From: TMP-24 sp046348855
Lineage (GTDB): Bacteria; Pseudomonadota; Alphaproteobacteria; Rhodobacterales; Rhodobacteraceae
Direction: 5' to 3'
Length of the DNA: 64,000 bases
Assembly: GCA_046348855.1 (NCBI GenBank)
Contig: JAXMDK010000005.1
Span: forward strand, 62,001 to 126,000
The notes beneath the pieces are model-generated. The model ran no database searches, was not told where the DNA came from, and saw only the letters and a list, made by a program, of their open reading frames with translations. This document shows positions 41,332 to 50,080 of this stretch, in pieces (the stretch's first letter is position 1; each line of letters begins with the position of its first letter). The translations under genes were made by a program, and so were the position numbers.

Positions 41332-42057
41332 TCAGATCCCGACCCGCGCGAAACTGTCGCGCAGCGCCGCCGACCAGGCCTCGCTCATGGCGCGGAACGC
41401 CTCGTCGCCGGCATCGATCCGCCGCTCCAGCGTCAGGGTCAGCGCGTCGCGGGCGATGACCGCGAGATCGAGCGGCATACCGACCGACAGGTTCGACCGC
41501 AGCGTCGAATCCATCGACAACAGCACCGCCTTCTGCCCGTCGGCCAGCGAGGTTTCGGGCCGAACCACCCGGTCGAGGATCGGCTTGCCATACTTGTGCT
41601 CGCCGATCTGCAGGAAGGGCGTGTCCTCGGTCGCCTCGATGAAGTTGCCTTCGGGATAGATCAGGAACATCCGCATCACCCCGCCCTTGCGCTGCCCGGC
41701 GACGATCATCGAGCAGGAGGCGTTCTGGCGCACCGATCCCAGCTTTTCCTCGACCTCGGCGCGCACCGCGCCCAGGGCGTCGCCGATGATCTCGGCCACC
41801 TTCAACATGGTCGGCGCCAGAAGGATCGAGGTCTCGGCGGTGGCCTCGGGGTTGTCGGCGGCCTCGCGCAGCTTGGCAATGGTGGTCTGACTGACCGACA
41901 GGCTGCCGGCGGTCATGATGACGATGACCCGCTCACCCGATTCCTCGAAGGTGAACATCTTGCGATAGGTGGCGATGTTGTCGAGCCCGGCATTGGTGCG
42001 GGTATCCGACAGAAGCACCATGCCTTCGTTCAAGAGAAGCCCGACGCAGTAGGTCAT
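41332..42057 (-). CDS. Anbu proteasome-type peptidase
   Basis: The protein has 241 residues and starts MTYCVGLLLNEGMVLLSDTR. Removal of Met would expose Thr as the N-terminal nucleophile of the Ntn-hydrolase fold, and the SDTRTNAGLDNI stretch holds the conserved Asp/Arg of this group. IVIMTAGSLSVSQTTIAKL corresponds to the proteasome/HslV GxxSxx region. Anbu is the ancestral beta-subunit-like peptidase and forms helical or ring assemblies in relatives. The gene is the last of a minus-strand operon with transglutaminase, alpha-E and ATP-grasp genes, the known Anbu neighbourhood. Substrates are unknown; no ATPase unfoldase is present nearby. Confidence 0.93.
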   Translation of the reverse strand: MTYCVGLLLNEGMVLLSDTRTNAGLDNIATYRKMFTFEESGERVIVIMTAGSLSVSQTTIAKLREAADNPEATAETSILLAPTMLKVAEIIGDALGAVRAEVEEKLGSVRQNASCSMIVAGQRKGGVMRMFLIYPEGNFIEATEDTPFLQIGEHKYGKPILDRVVRPETSLADGQKAVLLSMDSTLRSNLSVGMPLDLAVIARDALTLTLERRIDAGDEAFRAMSEAWSAALRDSFARVGI

Positions 42058-42088
42058 TGATCCGTCCCGAGTTTCTGCCCGCGCATCC

Positions 42089-42901
42089 TTATTGCTGCGC
42101 GGCACCGACCGCAACCTCGACCTTCATCTGCTCGGTGGCGGCGCCGGTGGCCACCCCCCGGATCGGCGCGGCGTCGGCGGCGTCGAAGCCCGAGCCGATG
42201 CGGATGTAGCGTTCGTCGGGACAGGACTGGTTGGCCGGGTCGAAGCCGATCCAGCCCAGCCCCTCGACCCACAGTTCGGCCCAGGCATGGGCGGCCTCGT
42301 GCGGCCGGCCATCGGCATCGGCGAAGAGATAGCCCGAGACATAGCGGGCCGGCAGGCCGGCGGCGCGGGCGGCAGCGATCAGCACATGGGCATGGTCCTG
42401 GCAGACGCCTTGGCCAAGGGCCAGCGCCTGCGTGGCGGTGGTCGCGGCCTCGGTCGCGCCAGGGCGATAGGCGATCCGGTCGGCGACCGAGGCCGATAGC
42501 CGGTGCGCCATGTCGAGCCCGCCGGTCGCGCCGGTCGCCGCCGCGCGGGCCAGCGCGTCGATGGCGGCGTCGGGCGCGGTGGTGGCGGTGTCGCGCAGAT
42601 AGGCGGCCGGCGGCACGGCCTCGCGGTGGCCGCGCAGGATGCCGGCGGTGTCGGTGGTTTCGACCCGGCCCTCGACGGCGACGACGATCTCCTCCAGCGG
42701 GCCGCGCGCCGACCAGCCTTCGATCCAGTCGCCGGCCCCGTCGCGGAAGGCGCCGCCGCGGATGCCGCCCTCGACCGCGACCGTCCAGTCGAGCGTGCGC
42801 TGGCCGTCGAAGCGCGACGGTGTCAGGCGCAGGCTTTGCACCGCGCCGCGCACCGGCCGGGCATAGGCGTAGTGGGTCACATGCGAGACGGTCAGGATCA
42901 T
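42089..42901 (-). CDS. transglutaminase-like cysteine hydrolase of the Anbu operon
   Basis: The protein has 270 residues. An N-terminal beta-rich domain (LTVSHVTHYAYARPVRGAVQ, the TGase N-domain) is followed by the catalytic papain-like core: Cys in GQGVCQDHAHVLIAAARAAG, His in HEAAHAWAELWVEGLGW and Asp in GFDPANQSCPDERYI. The triad is complete. The family hydrolyses or transfers amide bonds, and in this operon type it may act on the peptide made by the ATP-grasp and alpha-E proteins. It overlaps the alpha-E stop by four bases and lies 31 bp before Anbu. Confidence 0.94.
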   Translation of the reverse strand: MILTVSHVTHYAYARPVRGAVQSLRLTPSRFDGQRTLDWTVAVEGGIRGGAFRDGAGDWIEGWSARGPLEEIVVAVEGRVETTDTAGILRGHREAVPPAAYLRDTATTAPDAAIDALARAAATGATGGLDMAHRLSASVADRIAYRPGATEAATTATQALALGQGVCQDHAHVLIAAARAAGLPARYVSGYLFADADGRPHEAAHAWAELWVEGLGWIGFDPANQSCPDERYIRIGSGFDAADAAPIRGVATGAATEQMKVEVAVGAAQQ

Positions 42902-43854
42902 CGTGCCTCTCCACTCAGGTAGGCGTCCTGGACCAGGCTGGCCAGTCGGGCGCTTTCGCCGATGAACCGGGTCAGGAATTCGTGCAGACCCTCGTCGAAC
43001 ACTTCGTCGATGGTCAGGCGGGCGAAATCCTGCATCATGCCGGCGGCCCGGTGCTGGGCCGGGGTTTCGCGGCCATATTCCTCGGCCAGCCAGCGCAGGT
43101 TTTCATGGGCGCCGCCCAGCGCGGTGTAAAGCGAGCGGGGGCTGCGGCGGTTGAGGATCAGGAAATGCGCAACCTTGGCGGCGGTGATCTCGCCGCCATA
43201 GGCCCAGTGGAACGCGCGCTGCGCCGACAAGGCCCGCAGCAGCGTCGTCCATTGGTGGGTATCGAGGCCCGAGCCGACGAAATCGGCACGTGGCAGAAGG
43301 ACATAGTATTTCACGTCGAGAAGGCGGGCGGTGTTGTCGGCGCGTTCGATGTGATAGCCGAGGCCAAGGAACTGATAGCCGTCATCGCGCAGCTTGGTCG
43401 CGTCGATGGCGCCCCGGACCATCGCCGCGTGGCGGGTGGTCCATTCGGTCAGGCGGCTCAGTTCCAGCTCGCTGCGCGGGGTGCGTTCCAGTTGCCGAAG
43501 CTCCTGGAATGCGGTGTTCAGCGCGTCCCAGACCTGGCTGGTCAGCGCGGTCCTGACGATCCGGCCGTTTTCGCGGGCGCGTTCCAGGCAGGAGGCGACC
43601 GAGGACGGGTTGTCGCGGTCGAAGAACAGGTAACTTTCGATGTTCCTTTGCTGCGCCTCACCATATTTGACGGCAAAGCCCGCCGCGGTGCCCGAGGCCG
43701 CCAGAAGCGAATCCCATTCGTCGCGGTAGCCCTGCCCCGCCAACGACGGCAGAAGCGTGATGCGCGACCCCACGTCGAGAAGCCGCGCGGTCATTTCGGC
43801 CCGCTCCATGTAGCGGCCCATCCAGAACAGGTTTTCGGCGGTGCGGCTCAGCAT
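42898..43854 (-). CDS. alpha-E domain protein of the Anbu operon
   Basis: This 318-residue alpha-helical protein has the family opening MLSRTAENLFWMGRYMERAE and TARLLDVGSRITLLPSL. Later stretches are YHIERADNTARLLDVKYYVL and AKVAHFLILNRRSPRSLYTA. Alpha-E proteins are found almost only with circularly permuted ATP-grasp and transglutaminase proteins, and are thought to work with them in peptide ligation. The gap to the ATP-grasp stop is four bases. Confidence 0.94.
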   Translation of the reverse strand: MLSRTAENLFWMGRYMERAEMTARLLDVGSRITLLPSLAGQGYRDEWDSLLAASGTAAGFAVKYGEAQQRNIESYLFFDRDNPSSVASCLERARENGRIVRTALTSQVWDALNTAFQELRQLERTPRSELELSRLTEWTTRHAAMVRGAIDATKLRDDGYQFLGLGYHIERADNTARLLDVKYYVLLPRADFVGSGLDTHQWTTLLRALSAQRAFHWAYGGEITAAKVAHFLILNRRSPRSLYTALGGAHENLRWLAEEYGRETPAQHRAAGMMQDFARLTIDEVFDEGLHEFLTRFIGESARLASLVQDAYLSGEAR

Positions 43855-43858
43855 CTCG

Positions 43859-45274
43859 TCACTCCGCCAGAACCCAGGTGTCCTTCACGCCGCCACCCTG
43901 CGAGGAGTTGACGACCAGCGAACCTTCGGTCAGCGCCACTCGCGTCAGGCCGCCGGGGACCAGCTCGATCCGTTCGCCCACCAGGCAATAGGGGCGCAGG
44001 TCGACATGGCGCGGCGCCACGCCGTCGGCGACGAAGGTCGGGGTGGTCGACAAGGCCAGCGTCGGCTGGGCGATATAGCCGGCCGGATCGGCGCGCAGCT
44101 TTTCGGCGAAGGCGGCGATCTCGGCCTTGGTCGACTTCGGGCCGACCAGCATGCCGTAGCCGCCAGACCCGTGCACCTCCTTGACCACCAGATCGGCAAG
44201 GTTGTCGAGCACATGCTTCAGGTCGTCGGCGCGGCCGCATTGCCAGGTCGGCACGTTCTGCAGGATCGGCTCTTCGCCCAGGTAGAAGCGGATCATGTCG
44301 GGCACGAACGTATAGACCGCCTTGTCGTCCGCAACGCCGGCGCCGGGGGCCGAGGCGATGGTGACGCCGCCCGAACGGTAGACATCCATCAGACCCGGAA
44401 TGCCCAGCATCGAGTCGGGACGGAAGCACAGCGGATCGAGGAAATGGTCGTCGATCCGGCGATAGATCACGTCGACCTTCTTCGGTCCCTCGGTGGTGCG
44501 CATCCAGACGAAGCCCGCCTCGACGAACAGGTCGGCGCCCTCGACCAGTTCGACGCCCATCAGGTCGGCCAGGAAGGAATGTTCGTAATAGGCCGAGTTG
44601 AAATGACCCGGCGTCAGGATCACGATGGTCGGTTCATGGTCGCATTTCGCCGGTGCGACCGAGGCGAGCGTCCGGCGCAGGATTTCCGAATAGCTGTCGA
44701 TCGGCTCGATCCGGTTTTCGCGGAACAGCGCCGGAAACATCCGCATCATGATCTCGCGGTTTTCCAGCATGTAGCTGACGCCCGACGGCGTGCGGCAATT
44801 GTCCTCGAGCACGTAGAAATCCTCGGGGCCGGTCCGCACGATGTCGATGCCGACAATGTGGCTGTAGACGCCCTTGGGCGGCACGAAGCCCGCCACCGCC
44901 TTTTCATAGGCGGCGTTGCCATAGACCAGGTGCCGCGGGACCCGGCCGGCGCGGACGATCTCGCCCCGGCCGTAGACATCGACAAGGAAGGCGTTCAGCG
45001 CCCGCGCCCGCTGCTTGATGCCGCGGTCGAGCCGGCGCCATTCGCCTTGGGTAAAGACGCGAGGGAACATGTCGAAGGGGATCAGCCGGTCGGGATCGCC
45101 GCCTTCGCCATAGACGGCGAAGGTGATGCCGATGCGGCGAAACATCGCCTCGGCCTCGGACTGCTTCATCGCGCGGAAATCCGCGGGCATGGTGCGCGTC
45201 CAGTCCTGAAGCCGCGCGTAGGGCGGGCGCACGGCACCGCCGTCGAACATTTCGTTGAAATAGCTGACCGCCAT
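43859..45274 (-). CDS. circularly permuted ATP-grasp (type 2) protein of the Anbu operon
   Basis: This 471-residue peptide-ligase-type enzyme belongs to the circularly permuted ATP-grasp group. Motifs: MFPRVFTQGEWRRLDRGIKQ; GVYSHIVGIDIVRTGPEDFY; LEDNCRTPSGVSYMLENREI; VVKEVHGSGGYGMLVGPKST (ATP phosphate/lysine region); and the ending VNSSQGGGVKDTWVL. These enzymes form amide bonds from a carboxylate and an amine with ATP. As first gene of the four-gene Anbu run it probably makes the substrate or tag. The upstream DUF2189 gene, 110 bp away, may share the promoter. Confidence 0.94.
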   Translation of the reverse strand: MAVSYFNEMFDGGAVRPPYARLQDWTRTMPADFRAMKQSEAEAMFRRIGITFAVYGEGGDPDRLIPFDMFPRVFTQGEWRRLDRGIKQRARALNAFLVDVYGRGEIVRAGRVPRHLVYGNAAYEKAVAGFVPPKGVYSHIVGIDIVRTGPEDFYVLEDNCRTPSGVSYMLENREIMMRMFPALFRENRIEPIDSYSEILRRTLASVAPAKCDHEPTIVILTPGHFNSAYYEHSFLADLMGVELVEGADLFVEAGFVWMRTTEGPKKVDVIYRRIDDHFLDPLCFRPDSMLGIPGLMDVYRSGGVTIASAPGAGVADDKAVYTFVPDMIRFYLGEEPILQNVPTWQCGRADDLKHVLDNLADLVVKEVHGSGGYGMLVGPKSTKAEIAAFAEKLRADPAGYIAQPTLALSTTPTFVADGVAPRHVDLRPYCLVGERIELVPGGLTRVALTEGSLVVNSSQGGGVKDTWVLAE

Positions 45275-45384
45275 GACGCTCTCGCCTGTCCCCTGGCGAA
45301 AGTCTTAACCGAATGGCGACAAAGAAGAAGTGGTTTTCGCGGAGGGCGCGCCTGGCCGGCCCGCGCCCCCTGCCGCTGGCTTGG

Positions 45385-46242
45385 TCAGCCGACCGCGCGG
45401 CGATAAAGGTGCCAGGTCGCATGCCCCAGGATCGGCAGCGTCACCGCGAGGCCCAGAAGCATCGGCAACGCGCCGAGGATCAGGCCGGCGGCAACGATCG
45501 CGCCCCAGGCCAGCACGGTGACCGGGCTTTTGCGAAACACGCCGTACGAGGTAATGATCGCGCGCGGCAGGCCCACGTCGCGGTCAAGCAGCATCGGGAA
45601 CGACACCAGGCTGACCACCAGAACCAGAAGCGCGAAACAGAAGCCCAGCGGAATGCCGATCGCCATCATCGCCCAGCCGCCCGAGGTGGTCAGCACCTGG
45701 GTAATGAAACTGACCGCCCCTTCATAGGTCGCATCGCCCATGGTCAGGCTGTGCAGCACCCAAGCGGTCAGAAGCCACAGCACGAACACGATGGCCAGGG
45801 CGAAGCCCAGCATCAGGATCGCCCCGAAACCGGGCGCGTGCAGGACGCGGAACATGTCGGCCCAGGTCGGCTCATCGCCGGCCTCGCGCCGGCGGCTGAG
45901 TTCGTAAAGCCCGATCGCCGCCAACGGCCCGATCAGCGCGAACCCCGACAGAAGCGGAAAGGCCAGGGGCAGCGAGTCCTTGTGGATGGCGATCCAGATC
46001 AGGATGCCGCCGATGGCCGGATACAGCAGGCCAGCCATCATCACGTCGCTGCGAAAGGCCATGAAGTCGTCGAGCCCCTTGCGAAGCGCCAAGCGCAGGT
46101 CGGCGAAGGTGATCGCGCGCACTTCGGGCAGGCTCTGCGAACCGTCGCCGCCGGCATGGCGCACCGCGCTGCCGACCTCGCGCCCCGCCGCGCCGATGTT
46201 TCTGGCCCACCATGAAATGGGGTTGCCGATGGTCGATGTCAT
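45385..46242 (-). CDS. DUF2189 integral membrane protein
   Basis: This 285-residue protein has about six hydrophobic helices, e.g. MMAGLLYPAIGGILIWIAIH, LAFPLLSGFALIGPLAAIGL and ILMLGFALAIVFVLWLLTAW. An amphipathic opening includes ITFADLRLALRKGLDDFMAF. It matches the DUF2189 family, whose function is unknown. It is divergent from pepF and upstream of the Anbu operon on the same strand. Confidence 0.85.
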   Translation of the reverse strand: MTSTIGNPISWWARNIGAAGREVGSAVRHAGGDGSQSLPEVRAITFADLRLALRKGLDDFMAFRSDVMMAGLLYPAIGGILIWIAIHKDSLPLAFPLLSGFALIGPLAAIGLYELSRRREAGDEPTWADMFRVLHAPGFGAILMLGFALAIVFVLWLLTAWVLHSLTMGDATYEGAVSFITQVLTTSGGWAMMAIGIPLGFCFALLVLVVSLVSFPMLLDRDVGLPRAIITSYGVFRKSPVTVLAWGAIVAAGLILGALPMLLGLAVTLPILGHATWHLYRRAVG

Positions 46243-46446
46243 CTTGCACGCCTCCGTTCGCCTCGGTTTCCTGGCCGGGGAGCGGCGGGCCTGACCCTGT
46301 CTCGGGCAGACGTAGCGACCCCCGATGGTCCAAGACTAGCATGATTGCGCCGGCGGCGCGTTCACTTTCGTGCGGGCGGGGGTGGCCGCCTTGCCTTTTG
46401 CCGGCCCGCACGCCTATGTCTGGGCGGCCTGACGAAAGGAAATGCC

Positions 46447-48273
46447 ATGCGCCCTGCCCTTCCCCGCCCGCTTCGTGACGCCAATGCCACCGCCGGGGGC
46501 GGTCTGGGCAACCTGCCGGACTGGGACCTGAGCGACCTTTACACGGCCGAGGATGCGCCGGAGCTGGCGCGCGACATGGACTGGCTGAAAGGCGAATGCG
46601 CAGCCTTCGCCGCCGACTATGAGGGCAAGCTGGCGGGGCTGGACGCCGCCGGGATGCTGGCCTGCATCCACCGCCACGAACGGATCGAACAGGTGGCCGG
46701 GCGGGTGATGTCCTTCGCCGGCCTGCGCTATTACCAGAACACCATGGACGGCGGGCGCGCCAAGTTCATGTCGGATTGCCAGGACCGGATCACCGACTTC
46801 ACGACGCCGCTGGTCTTCTTCAGCCTGGAGTTCAACCGCATCGACGAGGCCGCCTATCAGGCGCTGGTCGCCGATGCGGGGCTGGCGCGCTACAAGGTGG
46901 CGCTGGACCGGATGCGGGCGATGCGGCCCCACCAGCTGTCGGACGAGCTGGAGCGGTTCCTGCACGATCAGTCGGTGGTGGGTGCCGCCGCCTGGAACCG
47001 GCTGTTCGACGAGACGATGGCGGGGCTTTCCTTCACCGTGGCCGGCGAGGCGGAACCCCTGAACCTTGAATCGACGCTGAACCTGCTGTCGGACCCCGAC
47101 CGGGCGCGGCGCGAGGCCGGCGCGCGGGCGCTGGCCGAGGTTTTCGGCAAGAACATCAAGCTGTTCGCCCGCGTCCACAACACGCTCGCCAAGGAAAAGG
47201 CGGTCGAGGACAAGTGGCGCAAGATGCCTAGCCCGCAGGCCGGGCGGCACCTGTCGAACCATGTCGAGCCCGAGGTGGTCGAGGCGCTGCGGAACGCAGT
47301 GGTCGCCGCCTATCCGAAACTGTCGCACCGCTATTACCGGCTGAAAGCGAAATGGATGGGGCTCGACAAGTTGCAGGTCTGGGACCGCAACGCCCCCCTG
47401 CCGACAGAAGCGACCCGCACCGTCGGCTGGGACGAGGCGCGCGCCACGGTCAGCGGCGCCTACCGGGATTTCTCGCCGGCGCTGGCCGACCTGCTGGTGC
47501 CGTTCTTCGACAAGGGCTGGATCGACGCGGGCGTGAAGCCCGGCAAGGCGCCGGGGGCCTTCGCCCATCCGACCGTCACCGACGTTCACCCCTACATCAT
47601 GCTGAACTACCTTGGAAAACCGCGCGACGTGATGACGCTGGCGCATGAGTTGGGGCATGGCGTCCATCAGGTTCTGGCCGCGCCGCAGGGCGAGATGCTG
47701 GCCAACACGCCGCTGACGCTGGCCGAAACCGCGTCGGTCTTCGGCGAAATGCTGACCTTCCGGGCGCTTCTGGCCCGGGCCAAGGACGCGAAGGAACGCA
47801 AGACCCTGCTGGCCGGCAAGGTCGAAGACATGATCAACACCGTCGTCCGGCAGATCGCCTTCTACGATTTCGAGTGCAAGCTGCATGCGGCGCGGGCGGC
47901 GGGCGAACTGACACCCGAGGACATCAACGCGCTGTGGATGAGCGTGCAGGGCGAAAGCCTTGGCCCGGCGTTCGAGTTCATGGACGGATACGAGACCTTC
48001 TGGTCCTACATTCCGCATTTCATCCATTCGCCCTTCTACGTCTATGCCTATGCCTTCGGCGACGGACTGGTGAACGCGCTTTACGCCGCCTACGAGGAAG
48101 GGCTGCCGGACTTTCAGGCCAAGTATCTCGACATGCTGAAGGCCGGCGGGTCGCAGCACCACAAGGACCTGCTGGCGCCGTTCGGGCTGGATGCGTCGGA
48201 TCCGAAGTTCTGGGACAAGGGCCTGTCGATGATCGGGGCGATGATCGACGAGCTGGAGCGGCTGGACGGCTGA
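46447..48273 (+). CDS. pepF: M3 family oligoendopeptidase F
   Basis: This zinc metallopeptidase of 608 residues has the catalytic motif TLAHELGHGVHQVL (HExxH), with the third zinc ligand region ETASVFGEMLTF about 28 residues later. Other family stretches: WDLSDLYTAEDAPELARDMD near the start and FSYI-like YIPHFIHSPFYVYAYAFGD. PepF cleaves peptides of about 7-17 residues in the cytoplasm. ATG 46447 follows AAAGGAAA. It is divergent from the DUF2189 gene. Confidence 0.94.
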   Translation: MRPALPRPLRDANATAGGGLGNLPDWDLSDLYTAEDAPELARDMDWLKGECAAFAADYEGKLAGLDAAGMLACIHRHERIEQVAGRVMSFAGLRYYQNTMDGGRAKFMSDCQDRITDFTTPLVFFSLEFNRIDEAAYQALVADAGLARYKVALDRMRAMRPHQLSDELERFLHDQSVVGAAAWNRLFDETMAGLSFTVAGEAEPLNLESTLNLLSDPDRARREAGARALAEVFGKNIKLFARVHNTLAKEKAVEDKWRKMPSPQAGRHLSNHVEPEVVEALRNAVVAAYPKLSHRYYRLKAKWMGLDKLQVWDRNAPLPTEATRTVGWDEARATVSGAYRDFSPALADLLVPFFDKGWIDAGVKPGKAPGAFAHPTVTDVHPYIMLNYLGKPRDVMTLAHELGHGVHQVLAAPQGEMLANTPLTLAETASVFGEMLTFRALLARAKDAKERKTLLAGKVEDMINTVVRQIAFYDFECKLHAARAAGELTPEDINALWMSVQGESLGPAFEFMDGYETFWSYIPHFIHSPFYVYAYAFGDGLVNALYAAYEEGLPDFQAKYLDMLKAGGSQHHKDLLAPFGLDASDPKFWDKGLSMIGAMIDELERLDG

Positions 48274-48367
48274 GGAACGCGGTGCCGTTGCCTCGCGCTC
48301 GTCCGAGGATGCCGATTCCGTTTCCCGGGATCTTGGTCTAGTCTCGCCCAAACACAGGGGGCGGGGC

Positions 48368-49546
48368 ATGGGACGGTGGGTGTGGCGGCTTGTGGCGGGG
48401 CTGGTGGTCCTTGGGCTGGCCGGGGTCTTCGCGCTTGGCCCGGGCCTGGTCGAGCGTGGGCAGAACAAGGTCCTGCCCCACGATCCCTGGCCGGTGTCCG
48501 AGGCGGCAAAGGCCATGCACGAACGGCTGATCATCGGCGACCTGCATGCCGATCCGTTGCTTTGGGGGCGCGACCTGACCCGGCGGTCGGGGCGCGGGCA
48601 GATGGACTTGCCGCGTCTTCAGGCCGGGAATGTCGCGCTTCAGGTCTTTACCACGGTGACGAAAAGCCCCTCCGGGCTGAACTATGACAAGAACGCCGCC
48701 GAAGCGCGCGACGACATCACGCTTCTGTCGATCGTCCAGCTGCGGCCGTGGAAAAGCTGGTTCAACCTGACCGAACGGGCGCTGGCGCAGGCGGCGGCGC
48801 TGCAGGGCTTCGCGGACAAGGCGCCCGACATGCTGCGGATCGTCCGCACCCAGGCCGATCTGCAGGCGGTGCTGGACGCGCGGGCCGAAGGCTCGGCGGT
48901 GGTCGGCGGCATCCTCGGGGCCGAGGGCGGCCATGCGCTGTCGGGCGATCTGGCCAACCTCGACCGGCTCTATGACGCCGGGTTCCGGCTGATCGGGCTG
49001 GTGCATTTCTTCGACAACGACCTTGGTGCCTCGCTGCATGGCGAGGCGGGCGAGGCCGCAGGCCTGACCGATTTCGGGCGGGCGGTGGTGAAGCGGATGG
49101 TGGAAAAGCACATGATCATCGACCTGGCCCATGCTTCCGAACAGGTCGACCGTGACGTGCTGGCGATGGTCGACGGGCCGGTGATCGTCAGCCACACCGG
49201 CATCCACAGCGAATGCCCGCACCACCGCAACATCCCCGACGATCTGATCAAGGCGGTCGCCGACCGCGGCGGCCTGATCGGCATCGGCTTCTGGGACGAG
49301 GCCGTCTGTGACCCCTCGCCGGCCGGCATCGCGCGGGCGATCAAGGCGGCGATCGCCGTCGCCGGCGAGGATCATGTGGCGCTGGGGTCGGATTTCGACG
49401 GGGCGGTGACGACGACCTTCGACGTGTCGGAACTGCCGGCGCTGACGCAGGCGCTGATCGACGCGGGGCTGACCGAGCCGGTGATCGCCAAGGTGATGGG
49501 CGCCAACATGGTCGACTTCCTGCGCCGCGCCCTGCCGCCCGGCTGA
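48368..49546 (+). CDS. membrane (M19) dipeptidase, signal-anchored
   Basis: This 392-residue protein has an N-terminal signal anchor (VWRLVAGLVVLGLAGVFALG), so it probably faces the periplasm. The binuclear zinc site of the M19 renal-dipeptidase family is visible: HAD in IIGDLHADPLLWGRDL, the Glu in GAEGGHALSGDL, His in LVHFFDNDLG and SHTGIHSECPHHRNIP, and the Asp in LGSDFDGAVTTTFD. Such enzymes hydrolyse dipeptides, including D-amino-acid-containing ones. It follows pepF by 94 bp on the same strand, a possible peptide-salvage pair. Confidence 0.92.
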   Translation: MGRWVWRLVAGLVVLGLAGVFALGPGLVERGQNKVLPHDPWPVSEAAKAMHERLIIGDLHADPLLWGRDLTRRSGRGQMDLPRLQAGNVALQVFTTVTKSPSGLNYDKNAAEARDDITLLSIVQLRPWKSWFNLTERALAQAAALQGFADKAPDMLRIVRTQADLQAVLDARAEGSAVVGGILGAEGGHALSGDLANLDRLYDAGFRLIGLVHFFDNDLGASLHGEAGEAAGLTDFGRAVVKRMVEKHMIIDLAHASEQVDRDVLAMVDGPVIVSHTGIHSECPHHRNIPDDLIKAVADRGGLIGIGFWDEAVCDPSPAGIARAIKAAIAVAGEDHVALGSDFDGAVTTTFDVSELPALTQALIDAGLTEPVIAKVMGANMVDFLRRALPPG

Positions 49547-49551
49547 GCGTG

Positions 49552-50001
49552 TCAGACCGCGATCAGCTCGGCGAAGTGCGAGGGCAGGTCGTGGGTCGGA
49601 ATCCTGACCAGATCCTTCGGCAGGTCGGCCAGCAGCGCCGCCGCGGCCGGCCCGTCTATGGCATCGCGCAGCAGGCCCAGCATCTTCGGCGGGGCGGCCA
49701 TGATCAGCCGGTCGGGCCCCTGAGCCGTCCATTGCTGGCCCAGCGCCTCGGCCACCCGGCGGGCAAAGCGTTCGCGGTGCTGTTCGTCAAGCGTCTGGTG
49801 AGGGTCGAGCCCATGCACCGCCATCCGGCCCGCCGCGGCGGAATGCCGGCCGGGACGGTCGGAATATTCGGCGCTGGCCTCGGGGAACTGCGAAATGCCA
49901 AGGACGGCGACCTCGGCCAGCCCCTTGCCCACCCCGTCGTTCAGCAGAAACCGGGCATCATGTTCGCCCGCCACGAGAAAGAGGGTTCGGACAGGTTTCA
50001 T
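49552..50001 (-). CDS. host attachment protein family (PF10116 type)
   Basis: The protein has 149 residues. The opening TLFLVAGEHDARFLLNDGVG and the middle HQTLDEQHRERFARRVAEAL followed by LIMAAPPKMLGLLRDAI match the host-attachment family. That family was named for a plant-associated protein of Agrobacterium but is widespread and resembles the eRF1-like RNA-release fold. Function here is unknown. ATG 50001 lies behind GGAGGTTGCA. It is convergent with the dipeptidase gene (5-bp gap). Confidence 0.85.
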   Translation of the reverse strand: MKPVRTLFLVAGEHDARFLLNDGVGKGLAEVAVLGISQFPEASAEYSDRPGRHSAAAGRMAVHGLDPHQTLDEQHRERFARRVAEALGQQWTAQGPDRLIMAAPPKMLGLLRDAIDGPAAAALLADLPKDLVRIPTHDLPSHFAELIAV

Positions 50002-50080
50002 TGCAACCTCCGTTTGTCTGGCCACGTCTGACCGACCCGGCCGCACGGCGCGCAGGCGGGCACGGTTGCGTGAAACCAGC

